From Algoriphagus sp. TR-M9 (GTDB taxonomy: Bacteria; Bacteroidota; Bacteroidia; Cytophagales; Cyclobacteriaceae): a stretch of 64,000 nt of DNA. Made by a program: the position numbers and the translations under genes. Below the pieces are notes generated by a model. That model was not told where the DNA came from and made no database searches. It saw only the letters and a program-made list of their open reading frames with translations. Positions 28,297-36,800 of the stretch are shown one piece after another. Position 1 is the first letter of the stretch; each line of letters starts with the position of its first letter. The DNA lies in contig NZ_CP115160.1 in the NCBI RefSeq assembly GCF_027594545.1, positions 2,055,001-2,119,000 of the forward strand, given 5' to 3'.

Positions 28297-28322
28297 AGCG
28301 AACCCTTTCGAATTCGCTTTTA
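28295..28322 (+). terminator. Hairpin terminator after the excisionase-like gene
   Basis: Perfect 8-base arms AAAGCGAA (28295-28302) and TTCGCTTT (28313-28320) with a 10-base loop, ending in T. The left arm overlaps the stop codon of the preceding gene. The T-run is short, so strength is uncertain. Confidence 0.5.
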
Positions 28323-28402
28323 ATAATGTGGAAAGAGTATCTCCGTCTGACAGCGTAAAGATACTGGTTCTGCATTCTTTTTCAAACTCTTAAAGCAGCT
28401 CC

Positions 28403-29605
28403 ATGAAAAACAGAAATCCTTTCAAACGATTGGATGATGACTCCAATTCCCCCATGGTAAAGATGATCCGATACTTGCTAAGCAAATATGACTTTATCAA
28501 CAACGTAGTAGTCTACGAAGTCTTTGCCAGTGAAAAAGAAAAAAACAACTACCTGCGGGTCAATCCCCATACCCTATTGATCGAGGCAAAATCAGCGGGA
28601 CACAACACATCCCTTGCCGATATCAATTCCTTCTTGAGTAGTGACTTTATTCCGAAGGTAAATCCCTTGGAAGTCTATTTTGAGCACCACAAACAGCACT
28701 GGAATCAAGAAAAACATGGTGATTACATAGACCACATCACCAACTATATCCAAGTGCTGGATCAGGAAAGGTTCCAAGTCCAGTTCAAGAAATGGCTAGT
28801 CCGTTGCATCGCTTGTAGTCTAGACGACCAATACTTCAACAAGCAGGCCTTGATTTTAGTCCAGGACAAACAAAACAGCGGAAAGTCGACCCTGACAAGA
28901 TTTCTTACCCCTCCAGATCTCAGCGAATACCAGACCGAAAACATCTCTATTGATAAAGACAGTTTGATTGCGCTATGTCAAAACTTCCTGATAATCCAGG
29001 ATGAATTGTCAACACTCAACAAACAGGAAATCAATGCTCAAAAAAGCTTGATGAGTCGCTCTTATATCAAAGTCCGACATCCCTATGATAGAAAGCCTAC
29101 CATGGAACCCCGTAGAGCATCCATTATTGGTTCTACCAACAAGGCGGAAATTCTAACAGACGATACAGGGAGTGTCCGTTGGCTTTGCTTTACCCTGATT
29201 GGAATCAACTGGAAGTACAAACAAGAGATTGATATCAACCGAGTCTGGTCTCAGGCATATAGCCTTTACAAAAGCGGTTTTGAATACAATATGACTGCCG
29301 AGGAGATCACGGAAAACGAACTGGCCAATAACCAGTTCAGCACAATCACCATGGAGTTTGAGCTAATCCAGAAACACTTTGAGCCAGGAAATAAGAAGGA
29401 CGAATTCATGACTCCCTCAGACATCATCCAATACCTGAATAAAGCAGAGGGATCACTTCTCAAAATCAGCCGGGAGGAAATCGGAAAAGCCCTGAAAAGA
29501 CTCGGGTTTGAACGGATTGCCAAAAGAGGCTATGGTGACAAATCCTATCCCGTAAAAGGCTATTATATAAAAACCCCTAATCCACTTACTACCTTACTAC
29601 AATGA
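28403..29605 (+). CDS. VapE-family ATPase / primase-associated helicase
   Basis: A 400-residue P-loop protein of the virulence-associated-E group. Walker A is VQDKQNSGKSTLTRFL (Lys161), Walker B FLIIQDELS, and the sensor region is RRASIIGSTNKAEILTDDTG. It ends with a winged-helix-like part (TPSDIIQYLNKAEGSLLKIS). Such proteins act as replicative helicases or initiators on mobile elements. Its 3' end contains the first two copies of the TTACTAC/GTAGTAA repeat that fills the next spacer, and the Toprim primase gene follows, which supports a replication role. Confidence 0.82.
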   Translation: MKNRNPFKRLDDDSNSPMVKMIRYLLSKYDFINNVVVYEVFASEKEKNNYLRVNPHTLLIEAKSAGHNTSLADINSFLSSDFIPKVNPLEVYFEHHKQHWNQEKHGDYIDHITNYIQVLDQERFQVQFKKWLVRCIACSLDDQYFNKQALILVQDKQNSGKSTLTRFLTPPDLSEYQTENISIDKDSLIALCQNFLIIQDELSTLNKQEINAQKSLMSRSYIKVRHPYDRKPTMEPRRASIIGSTNKAEILTDDTGSVRWLCFTLIGINWKYKQEIDINRVWSQAYSLYKSGFEYNMTAEEITENELANNQFSTITMEFELIQKHFEPGNKKDEFMTPSDIIQYLNKAEGSLLKISREEIGKALKRLGFERIAKRGYGDKSYPVKGYYIKTPNPLTTLLQ

Positions 29606-29790
29606 ATATATATAATTGATATACTGATAGTTACCTGTAGTAAGGTTAAATCAAACGAGGTTACTACACCTTACTACAAAACCGGAAATGTAGTAACCGT
29701 AGTAAGCTTAAAATGCCAATAAAAATGCAACGTGACTACAGATAACACATTGATTTTCTATCGATTAAAGCTAGTGTAGTAACGTAGTAA
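29586..29790. repeat. Nine GTAGTAA / TTACTAC repeats, candidate replication origin of the element
   Basis: TTACTAC at 29586, 29594, 29661 and 29671; GTAGTAA at 29637, 29690, 29699, 29776 and 29784. Eight of the nine are in pairs 8 to 10 bases apart. Between the first and second groups lies a very AT-rich stretch (29601-29626). The field lies between a VapE-type helicase gene and a primase gene, where an iteron-type origin is expected. Origin function is inferred. Confidence 0.6.
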
Positions 29791-29828
29791 GCTACTTTGA
29801 CAATTTTAACTAACAAACTATACCAATC

Positions 29829-30707
29829 ATGAACTGCAAGCAAGCCAATCAAATCAGCATTCTCGAATATCTCGCAGCAATTGGCACCCAATCAGCGAAA
29901 AACCTTGGAAGCTATTCCATATACTTCTCTCCTTTCAGGGAAGAAAAAACACCTTCTTTCAAAGTAGATCACAGGAGCAATCTTTGGATCGATTTCGGGA
30001 ACGACAATGAAGGTGGAACCCTGATCGACCTAGTCTTGAAATTAAACCCTGCATTTTCGATTGAAGATGCCCTGAATCATCTCACACAAAGAAACCTAGA
30101 GTCTTTTTCTTTTCAACAGCAAGACAATCACCATGACTTGAAAGCCGGTTCTAAAATCCATGTGTATGCAGTCAAACCAATTGGTACCAACAATGCTATT
30201 TCCGAATACATAGAATCTCGCGAGTTAACCTTGTTCGTGGCTCGACAATTCTGCAAGGAAGTGTACTTCGAGGTGGACGGAAAGAAATATTTTGGAGTAG
30301 GAATCCAGAATAACAACGGTTGGTCTCTTCGCAACAAATACTGGAAAGGATGCACGGGACAGGGTATCAGTGTTTTTGGAGATCCAAAAGGAAACGGTAA
30401 TTCAACCTTGGCAATATTCGAAGGGATTTTTGACCTGATGAGTTACTTTCAAAGAAACAATTTACAGGAGATTCCCTCTTGTTTAATGTCACTTAACTCA
30501 TTGGCAAATACCAAAAAAGCCACCTCCTATTTCGAGCAATTTAAAACTGTGGAGCTATACCTTGATCGGGACGATCAGGGAAAGAAAAATACCAAAGAAC
30601 TACTAAAGGAACACTCCCATTGCATAGACAAAAGTCTGGACTATACAGGATACAAGGACTATAATGAAATGCTAATTCATGAAGGTCGACTGGGCTTTCT
30701 TCGATGA
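29829..30707 (+). CDS. Toprim-domain DNA primase of the mobile element
   Basis: A 292-residue primase-like protein. The N-terminus resembles the CHC2 zinc-finger domain (YFSPFREEKTPSFKVDHRSN, then GGTLIDLVLKL), but the zinc-ligand cysteines are absent, a common state in primases of Bacteroidota elements. The C-terminal Toprim domain has AIFEGIFDLMSYF (catalytic Glu) and VELYLDRDDQGKK (DxD-type metal site), ending with YTGYKDYNEML. It lies directly after the repeat field and should make primers for replication of the excised or transferred DNA. Confidence 0.85.
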   Translation: MNCKQANQISILEYLAAIGTQSAKNLGSYSIYFSPFREEKTPSFKVDHRSNLWIDFGNDNEGGTLIDLVLKLNPAFSIEDALNHLTQRNLESFSFQQQDNHHDLKAGSKIHVYAVKPIGTNNAISEYIESRELTLFVARQFCKEVYFEVDGKKYFGVGIQNNNGWSLRNKYWKGCTGQGISVFGDPKGNGNSTLAIFEGIFDLMSYFQRNNLQEIPSCLMSLNSLANTKKATSYFEQFKTVELYLDRDDQGKKNTKELLKEHSHCIDKSLDYTGYKDYNEMLIHEGRLGFLR

Positions 30708-30717
30708 GGGTCGCTTT

Positions 30718-30761
30718 GCGAAGCAAGCTATGTTTCGGCCAGACCGAAACGCTTGCTTCGC
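30718..30761. other. Strong composite hairpin upstream of mobC, candidate oriT
   Basis: Outer arms GCGAAGCAAGC (30718-30728) and GCTTGCTTCGC (30751-30761) are perfectly complementary. Inside them GTTTCGG (30732-30738) pairs with CCGAAAC (30744-30750) around a 5-base loop. It starts 11 bases after the primase stop and lies 42 bases upstream of the MobC start. Transfer origins commonly have such inverted repeats near the relaxosome genes; no nick site could be identified. Confidence 0.5.
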
Positions 30762-30802
30762 TCCGCTCAGAAATCAAAAACTCACTTCGTTCATTTACCG
30801 AT

Positions 30803-31147
30803 ATGGCAAGACCTAAGCTACCGCAAAAAGAAAAAAAGAGCATCAAGTTTTCCTTCAAAATGGACGAAGGGGAATATGAGCAATTGGCAAAACTATGTGA
30901 ATACTCCGACCTCAGCGCTTCCGAAGTGATCAGATCTTGTGTCTTCAAAAACAGACTACCGAAAGCACGTACACCTATTCTGGAAAAGCAAACCTATCTA
31001 GAGCTAAAGAAGATCGGAACAAACATCAACCAAATCGCAAAACACTATAATTCAAATATTCCGGTACCATCTGATAAGCTTGCAGCTTTCCAGGCTTTAC
31101 AAGAAAAACTAAATCTTCTAATCAAACTTCTAGTCAATGATCACTAA
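30803..31147 (+). CDS. mobC: Relaxosome accessory protein, MobC family
   Basis: A 114-residue protein from the ATG at 30803 (MARPKLPQKEKKSIKFSFKM). It has the ribbon-helix-helix-like part YEQLAKLCEYSDLSASEVIR and the family ending KKIGTNINQIAKHYNS, with LLIKLL near the end. MobC opens or bends DNA at oriT so that the relaxase can nick. An upstream frame extension would read through the candidate oriT hairpin and is unlikely to be coding. Its stop overlaps the relaxase start by 11 bases. Confidence 0.85.
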   Translation: MARPKLPQKEKKSIKFSFKMDEGEYEQLAKLCEYSDLSASEVIRSCVFKNRLPKARTPILEKQTYLELKKIGTNINQIAKHYNSNIPVPSDKLAAFQALQEKLNLLIKLLVNDH

Positions 31148-32321
31148 GGTATCCATAGGAACTTCTTTCATGGGAGCGTTGAACTACAATTTGCAAAAGC
31201 TTTACTCCAAGGACGAGTCCCAAAAAGCTGAGTTACTTGCTACTAATTTTGCTAGCCTCAAGCAACAATCTATCAAGAATGAGCTGCGCTTATTGCAAAG
31301 TTTAAATCCCAGATTGAAGCGAAACACCTTTCACACCAGCCTCAATTTTGGCAAGGACGAGGTGATTTCTAATGATAAAATGCTCACCATCGCCGAAGAG
31401 TACATAAAGAAAATGGGCTTTGACAATAATGCTTATTTCATCTTCCGGCATCATGACACCGGCCATCCACATTGCCATATTCTAGTGCTACGCAACCGAT
31501 TTGACGGAACCGTGGTCTCAGACAGCAGGAACTACCAAAGAAGCGACCAAATCGCCAGGGAGTTAGAGATTAAGTATAATCTGGAACAGGTAAAATCAAG
31601 CCAAGAATCAAAGGTAAAATCTCCCGACAAGGATGAAATAGAAATGGCTTTGCGGACTGGTAAAGCCTCCCAACGAATAGTACTACAGGAGTTGGTGGGA
31701 GCAGCTTTGAAAAAAAGTAACAACATCCCCTCCTTTATTGGCCATCTGGAAAAGAGCGGGGTCTATGTATTATTCAACCAAGCCAGTACAGGCAGAGTAT
31801 CTGGCATCTCCTACTGCTATGGCGGATTTGTCGCTAAAGGCCAGGCACTGGGAAATCAATTCAAATGGGGACAGGTATCCAAAACACTACACTATGAGCA
31901 AGCTAAAGACCTTCAATCAATTGACGAAGCAAACCATCGAACAAGAGCAGCATACCCAAAGGGAGAAAATGACTATTCAGCTGGAAAATCAACAGTTGAT
32001 CGAATGTCTAATAGAACTGCGAAACTACCAGAATCAAATCTTGAAGAATCAAAAAATTCTTCAAGATCAAATCCGTTCGAATCATCAAATCATAGCTTCG
32101 AAACAAGATCCACGAATAAAGAAACTGATTTCGGGAATGATAGAGAACCGGAAAATTTACCGTCAAGTGATCAAGGTAGTACAAATAGCTTTTTTCACGC
32201 TCCTAGTGCCATTGCTAGCCTTGGTGACCTGCTTGCTGCTGCTTCGACTACTGGGAATGTAAATGACGACAGCAAAAGGAAAAAGAAGAAGGAAGACAAA
32301 AATATAGGCATAGGGCGCTAA
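31137..32321 (+). CDS. mobB: Relaxase / mobilisation nuclease
   Basis: Nicks the transferred strand at oriT and pilots it to the recipient. The N-terminal half (1-200) is a MOBP/VirD2-type domain: the candidate nucleophile is Tyr17 (GALNYNLQK) and the metal-binding histidines are in RHHDTGHPHCHILVLRN (His106, His112, His114). Residues from about 255 to the end are low in complexity and rich in Ser, Asn and Glu, ending in KRKKKKEDKN. This tail is the part whose DNA also encodes a second protein in another frame (31894-32262). Confidence 0.88.
   Translation: MITKVSIGTSFMGALNYNLQKLYSKDESQKAELLATNFASLKQQSIKNELRLLQSLNPRLKRNTFHTSLNFGKDEVISNDKMLTIAEEYIKKMGFDNNAYFIFRHHDTGHPHCHILVLRNRFDGTVVSDSRNYQRSDQIARELEIKYNLEQVKSSQESKVKSPDKDEIEMALRTGKASQRIVLQELVGAALKKSNNIPSFIGHLEKSGVYVLFNQASTGRVSGISYCYGGFVAKGQALGNQFKWGQVSKTLHYEQAKDLQSIDEANHRTRAAYPKGENDYSAGKSTVDRMSNRTAKLPESNLEESKNSSRSNPFESSNHSFETRSTNKETDFGNDREPENLPSSDQGSTNSFFHAPSAIASLGDLLAAASTTGNVNDDSKRKKKKEDKNIGIGR
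31894..32262 (+). CDS. Nested coiled-coil membrane protein in another frame of the relaxase gene
   Basis: A 122-residue protein starting at the ATG 31894 (MSKLKTFNQLTKQTIEQEQH) and read in the plus-one frame, entirely inside the relaxase gene. It has a long Gln/Glu-rich coiled coil (about 5-75, e.g. LIELRNYQNQILKNQKILQD) and one membrane helix near the C-terminus (IAFFTLLVPLLALVTCLLLL). The regular heptad pattern plus a clean hydrophobic segment are unlikely by chance, and the relaxase tail it overlaps is disordered. It could tie the relaxosome to the membrane; this is an inference. Confidence 0.6.
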   Translation: MSKLKTFNQLTKQTIEQEQHTQREKMTIQLENQQLIECLIELRNYQNQILKNQKILQDQIRSNHQIIASKQDPRIKKLISGMIENRKIYRQVIKVVQIAFFTLLVPLLALVTCLLLLRLLGM

Positions 32322-32343
32322 TAAGTCTACTTTTCATATATGA

Positions 32344-32393
32344 CCATATATCGGTATATATGGATATATGGCCATAGATATATACGTATATAT
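32344..32393. repeat. AT-rich palindrome cluster behind the relaxase gene
   Basis: CCATATAT-CGGT-ATATATGG at 32344-32363, a further ATATATGG at 32364-32371, and a perfect 16-base palindrome ATATATACGTATATAT at 32378-32393. No gene covers it. It could be a regulator site or a structured DNA element; no function can be read from the sequence. Confidence 0.5.
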
Positions 32394-32401
32394 ATTTACC
32401 C

Positions 32402-32680
32402 CCCTTCACTGAGATTAGGTGGACACAGGCAAAACCTTCTTTCCGACAGATAAAAATCGTCAGCGAAAATCTCATTCTTGAATTTTTGGACAAATATGGG
32501 AAGGCAAAAAAAGAAGATATCGACAAATTACTTTTCGACCTGCTTCCGAATGTTCTGAATGAGCAGCAAAAAAGCAACAAAATCAGAAATCTAATGAACG
32601 CCCTTTCTAAGAAGGAACACCAGATCGAAAATACTGGAACAAACAGAAAACCAGTTTGGATAAAAAGTTTATCTAACTAA
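32402..32680 (+). pseudogene. Orphan C-terminal winged-helix-like fragment
   Basis: An open frame without a good start codon reads TEIRWTQAKPSFRQIKIVSE and then LEFLDKYGKAKKEDIDKLL, LLPNVLNEQQKSNKIRNLM and a stop at 32680. The second part looks like the C-terminal wing of larger ATP-binding proteins in Bacteroidota. A TTG at 32486 would give a 64-residue protein. It is more likely the remnant of a gene whose front was lost; a short real gene cannot be excluded. Confidence 0.4.
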
Positions 32681-32800
32681 CTGATTAAAAACATTTTTTA
32701 GACAAACTTTTAGATAAACTTTACTTATAGGTATTGGGACGAATTAGGAAGTTTTTTTTTTGAAGCACAAGATTTCTTAAAGATAAACTTTAGATAAACT
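32666..32800. repeat. Five AGAtAAACT-type repeats
   Basis: AGTTTATCT (inverted) at 32666-32674, AGACAAACT at 32700-32708, then AGATAAACT at 32712-32720, 32781-32789 and 32792-32800. The direct copies form two pairs 11 to 12 bases apart, about one helical turn. They lie upstream of a small gene and could be operator sites. Confidence 0.45.
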
Positions 32801-32861
32801 CGGGAAAGAATAGTTATCAGATTAAGAGGTAATATTGCAGGGGTGTGATAAAATAGAACCT

Positions 32862-33023
32862 ATGAAAAAATCAAGAAAAATCACAAAGATGATTTCCCAA
32901 GGTTACAAAGAAGCCTTGGCGATGCAAGCTGGGAAAATCAAGTATAAAACCAACAGCTCATTTAGTGAGATGGAAACTGATTTGGAACCAGAAAAAAGTG
33001 ATGACCTTAAAGATTACCGTTGA
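32862..33023 (+). CDS. Small hypothetical protein, antitoxin-like
   Basis: A 53-residue protein from the ATG at 32862 (MKKSRKITKMISQGYKEALA), basic N-terminus and acidic C-terminus (METDLEPEKSDDLKDYR). The layout resembles short antitoxins or DNA-binding peptides, but no toxin gene lies next to it and no family was recognised. It sits downstream of the AGATAAACT repeats. A longer form beginning at 32835 is possible. Confidence 0.4.
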   Translation: MKKSRKITKMISQGYKEALAMQAGKIKYKTNSSFSEMETDLEPEKSDDLKDYR

Positions 33024-33356
33024 CAGGTAATAAACTCTAGCTTAACATTTCGGAATGCACATTAGCCGTCTCATAAAAGGTGGGCAAATGGATATTTGAG
33101 ACCTTGATTAAAGAGATGAGTTTATGAGAATGAAAATTGCGTCTTTTCAGCGGAAGTACCCTTACCAAAATTTGTCTCATAAAACGGTCGTTTTTTAAAA
33201 CAGATTTTGGTAGCTTAGTCTTCTGGTATTTCCCTGGCATCCAACAAAATTATTACACCATAACAATAATCTTTAAACCTTATCTGGATTATTACGTGTC
33301 CTAGAATTCAATTGGATTTATTTTCATTCTCATGTGAAAAGCCTATAATTGTAATA
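33024..33356. other. Spacer between mobilisation and metal-resistance modules
   Basis: About 330 bases without a convincing gene. It should contain the promoter of the metal operon, but no clear TAnnTTTG box or metal-regulator site was seen. A 67-residue frame on the minus strand (33037-33240) has no recognisable features. Confidence 0.4.
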
Positions 33357-33773
33357 GTGAAGAAATCATTTTCCATAGTTTTAGCATTCTTACTTCTTTT
33401 CGCAAACATCGGTTTGGCGAAGAGCAGCCATATATGCATGGGATCTGAGATGTTAAATGCAATTGGCCTTTCAGCAAAAAATTTGGATTGCGGAATGAAA
33501 CATCAATCGGAATCTCCTTCGAGTGATCAAGGAGATTTAAGCAATGCTGATGAATGCTGCCAAAATAGTTTTGAACTCATTCACAATGACAGTGATCAGA
33601 ATCTTAAAGTAATAAACCTCGACGCTGCCCAACTTATTTTTGTAGCAGCTTTCACACAAACATTCATTTTTGGAATAGATCCAGTTCCTATAACTGAATA
33701 TTCCAACGTATTTATTTCTCCCCCTGCGATTGATAAGGACTATACTGTTTTTTTTCAATCTTTCTTGATTTAA
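33357..33773 (+). CDS. HYC_CC_PP family exported protein
   Basis: A protein of 138 residues starting at the GTG 33357 (KKSFSIVLAFLLLFANIGLA as signal peptide). It shows the family marks: an H-x-C motif (SHICMGSE), a cysteine before a GMKH, a CC pair (DECCQNSFELI) and a PP pair near the end (FISPPAID). The family is found in Bacteroidota, often near metal transporters, and the spaced Cys/His residues suggest metal handling in the periplasm. It is the first gene of the copper operon, 100 bases upstream of the RND pump gene. Confidence 0.7.
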   Translation: MKKSFSIVLAFLLLFANIGLAKSSHICMGSEMLNAIGLSAKNLDCGMKHQSESPSSDQGDLSNADECCQNSFELIHNDSDQNLKVINLDAAQLIFVAAFTQTFIFGIDPVPITEYSNVFISPPAIDKDYTVFFQSFLI

Positions 33774-33873
33774 TCCGGATAGGTAAACTTAGGTCTTACA
33801 GACCGCCTTTTTCTATGAGCTCAATTGCTTGTAGCAAAGTTTATCCAGTATTCCATTTTCTTAGGATTATTTC

Positions 33874-36800
33874 ATGCTTAACTCAATTATCAAGTATTTT
33901 CTTGAAAACAAATTAGTTACAGTTCTTTTGCTTATCGCTTTGATAGCTTGGGGAATTGTGACAGCTCCCTTCGGTTGGAAAGTAGGTTCTCTTCCATCAG
34001 ATCCTGTCCCCGTTGATGCCATTCCTGACATTGGCGAAAACCAACAAATTATTTTCACCCAATGGCCAGGTAGATCTCCACAGGATATTGAGGATCAAAT
34101 CTCCTACCCACTTACTACCTATCTATTAGGAATTCCTGGAGTAAAGTCCATCCGTAGCTCTTCTATTTTCGGCTTTTCCAGCATATACATCATCTTCAAT
34201 GAAGACACAGAATTCTATTGGTCTAGATCAAGAATCCTGGAAAAACTCAGTTCATTACCTGCAGGATTGCTTCCAGAGGCAGTTCAGCCGGGACTGGGTC
34301 CTGACGCCACTGCTCTAGGCCAGGTATATTGGTACACACTGGAAGGAAGAGATGAGCAAGGCAATCCGACCGGAGGATGGGATCTTCACGAGATAAGGAC
34401 TGTTCAGGACTTCTTTGTTAAGTATGGCTTAAACGCCGTGGAAGGCGTTTCGGAAGTGGCTTCAATCGGTGGATTTGTACAGGAATATCAGGTAGATGTA
34501 AATCCCGACGCGCTTAAAGCCTATAATATTCCCTTGATGAAAGTCATGGAGGCAGTTAAGCAATCCAATAGGGACGTAGGTGCCAAAACCATAGAAATCA
34601 ACCAAGCAGAATATTTAGTGCGCGGTTTGGGCTATATCAAAAAGGTAGAGGACTTAGAAGAGGCGGTGGTTGCCGTGGAACAAAACGTGCCGATCCGGAT
34701 AAAAGACATTGGCGTGGTAAGCCTAGGACCAGCCAACAGAAGAGGACTTTTAGATAAAGACGGAGCTGAGGTAGTCGGCGGTGTAGTAGTCGCGCGATAC
34801 GGCTCTAATCCTCTTCAGGTCATCAACAATCTGAAAGAGAAAATCACAGAAATAGCTCCTGGCCTCCCAAAAAAGACCTTAGCCGATGGTCGTATTAGCC
34901 AGTTGACCATTGTTCCATTTTACGATAGATCTACACTGATTCAGGAAACCCTAGGCACCTTGGAGGAGGCGCTTTCTTTGGAGATTCTGATTACTATTCT
35001 GGTTGTGATTGTGATGGTCTATAACCTGCGAGCATCTATTCTGATTTCAAGCTTATTACCAATTGCAATTCTGATGGTTTTTATAGCGATGCGCTATTTT
35101 GGGGTAGATGCAAATATTGTAGCTCTATCTGGAATAGCTATCGCCATCGGTACGATGGTGGATTTGGGGATAATCCTTTCAGAAAACATTATCAAGCACA
35201 TCGATGAAGCTCCTCCAGAGCAGAAGTTGGTCACGACCATTTACAAAGGATCATCAGAAGTAGCCACTGCAATCCTTACCGCTGTGTCCACCACTATTGT
35301 GAGTTTTATTCCGGTTTTCACAATGGAGGCTGCCGAGGGAAAATTATTTGGACCTCTAGCCTATACCAAGACTTTTGCACTTATAGCAGCATTGATCGTT
35401 TCCTTGCTTATTCTGCCCATGTTGGCTCATGTGTTCTTTGGTTTCAAAATCAAAAATCAGCGATATAAGCTGCTAGGAAATGGATTATTACTAATTCTAG
35501 GAGTAGGCGCACTGATTTACGGCTACACTTGGGCAGGAATTATGTTGTTACTATTTGGCATTATTTCCTTCGCCAAATTATATGTAGAGAAAGAGGCGAT
35601 AGAAATCCCAAAGCGCATACGCCCTATTTATAACCAACTTGAAATTATTCTGGCAATAGGTGGTGTGGTTTGGTTATTAGCGACGTATTGGTTGCCACTT
35701 GGTGCTTCACGTTCTCTATTTTTCAATGTCTTGTTCGTTGCTATTCTTGTGAGTTTGATATTGGGGGCATTTACCTTGCTGGAATACAATTACAAACGTG
35801 TATTAACCTGGTGCTTGGATCACAAAGCAATCTTCCTGACTATACCGGCAGTCTTGATTCTCTTTGGAGCTACGGTTTGGCTTGGGTTTAATACCACTTT
35901 TGGATTAATCCCAAAGACCACCAATCTGGTTGGCTGGGATATTCAATCCAGTAAGCCTTGGTCTAGTCTAACGCATACTTTCCCAGGTATGCAAAAGGAA
36001 TTTATGCCTTCCCTGAATGAAGGTAGCTTCCTGCTGATGCCAACCGCCATGCCGCATTCCGGCATTGCTTATAACAGAAAAATCATCGGCCAACTGGATA
36101 TGCTGCTGACCAATATTCCTGAAGTAGATCTCACGGTCGGAAAACTTGGTAGAGCTGAATCAGCTTTGGATCCGGCACCGATCTCTATGTATGAGAATAT
36201 CATTAATTATAAACCAGAATATCTTCTCAATGCAAAGGGCCATAAACAGCGGTTTAAAACTGACAAGGAAGACCGATTCATTTTTTCCACGGGAGATACC
36301 CTTTCCAACCAAGATGCAATCGCACAAAATAAGCCTGCCAAAAACTTAATTCCTGACGAGGAAGGCATGTATTTCCGAAACTGGCGGGAACACATCAAAT
36401 CTCCAGATGATATATGGAAAGAAATCATCGCAGTTACCAAAATACCGGGAATCACTTCCGCTCCTAAATTACAACCGATAGAAACCAGATTGGTCATGCT
36501 CCAAACAGGTATGCGAGCACCAATGGGTATTAAAGTATATGGGCCTGATCTACAAACTATAGAGGACTTTGGTATTCAACTGGAAAACATCCTGAAGCAA
36601 GTTCCATCAGTCAAAGAGGAAGCAGTTTTCGCAGATAGAATCGTGGGAAAACCTTATCTGCATCTAAATATCAACCGAGAAAAAATCGCGCGATTTGGAC
36701 TGACGATAGAAAATGTGCAGCAAACTATAGAAACGGCTATTGGTGGCATGAACATAACCACTACAGTAGAAGGCAGAGAGCGTTTTCCTGTGCGTGTTCG

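Noticed and set aside
29586..29790. GTAGTAA repeat field as a CRISPR array
   Set aside because: Units are only 7 bases, occur in both orientations and lack spacers of constant length; no cas genes are present.
33037..33240. 67-residue minus-strand frame between mobilisation and copper modules
   Set aside because: No recognisable motif or neighbour relation; kept only as part of the spacer.
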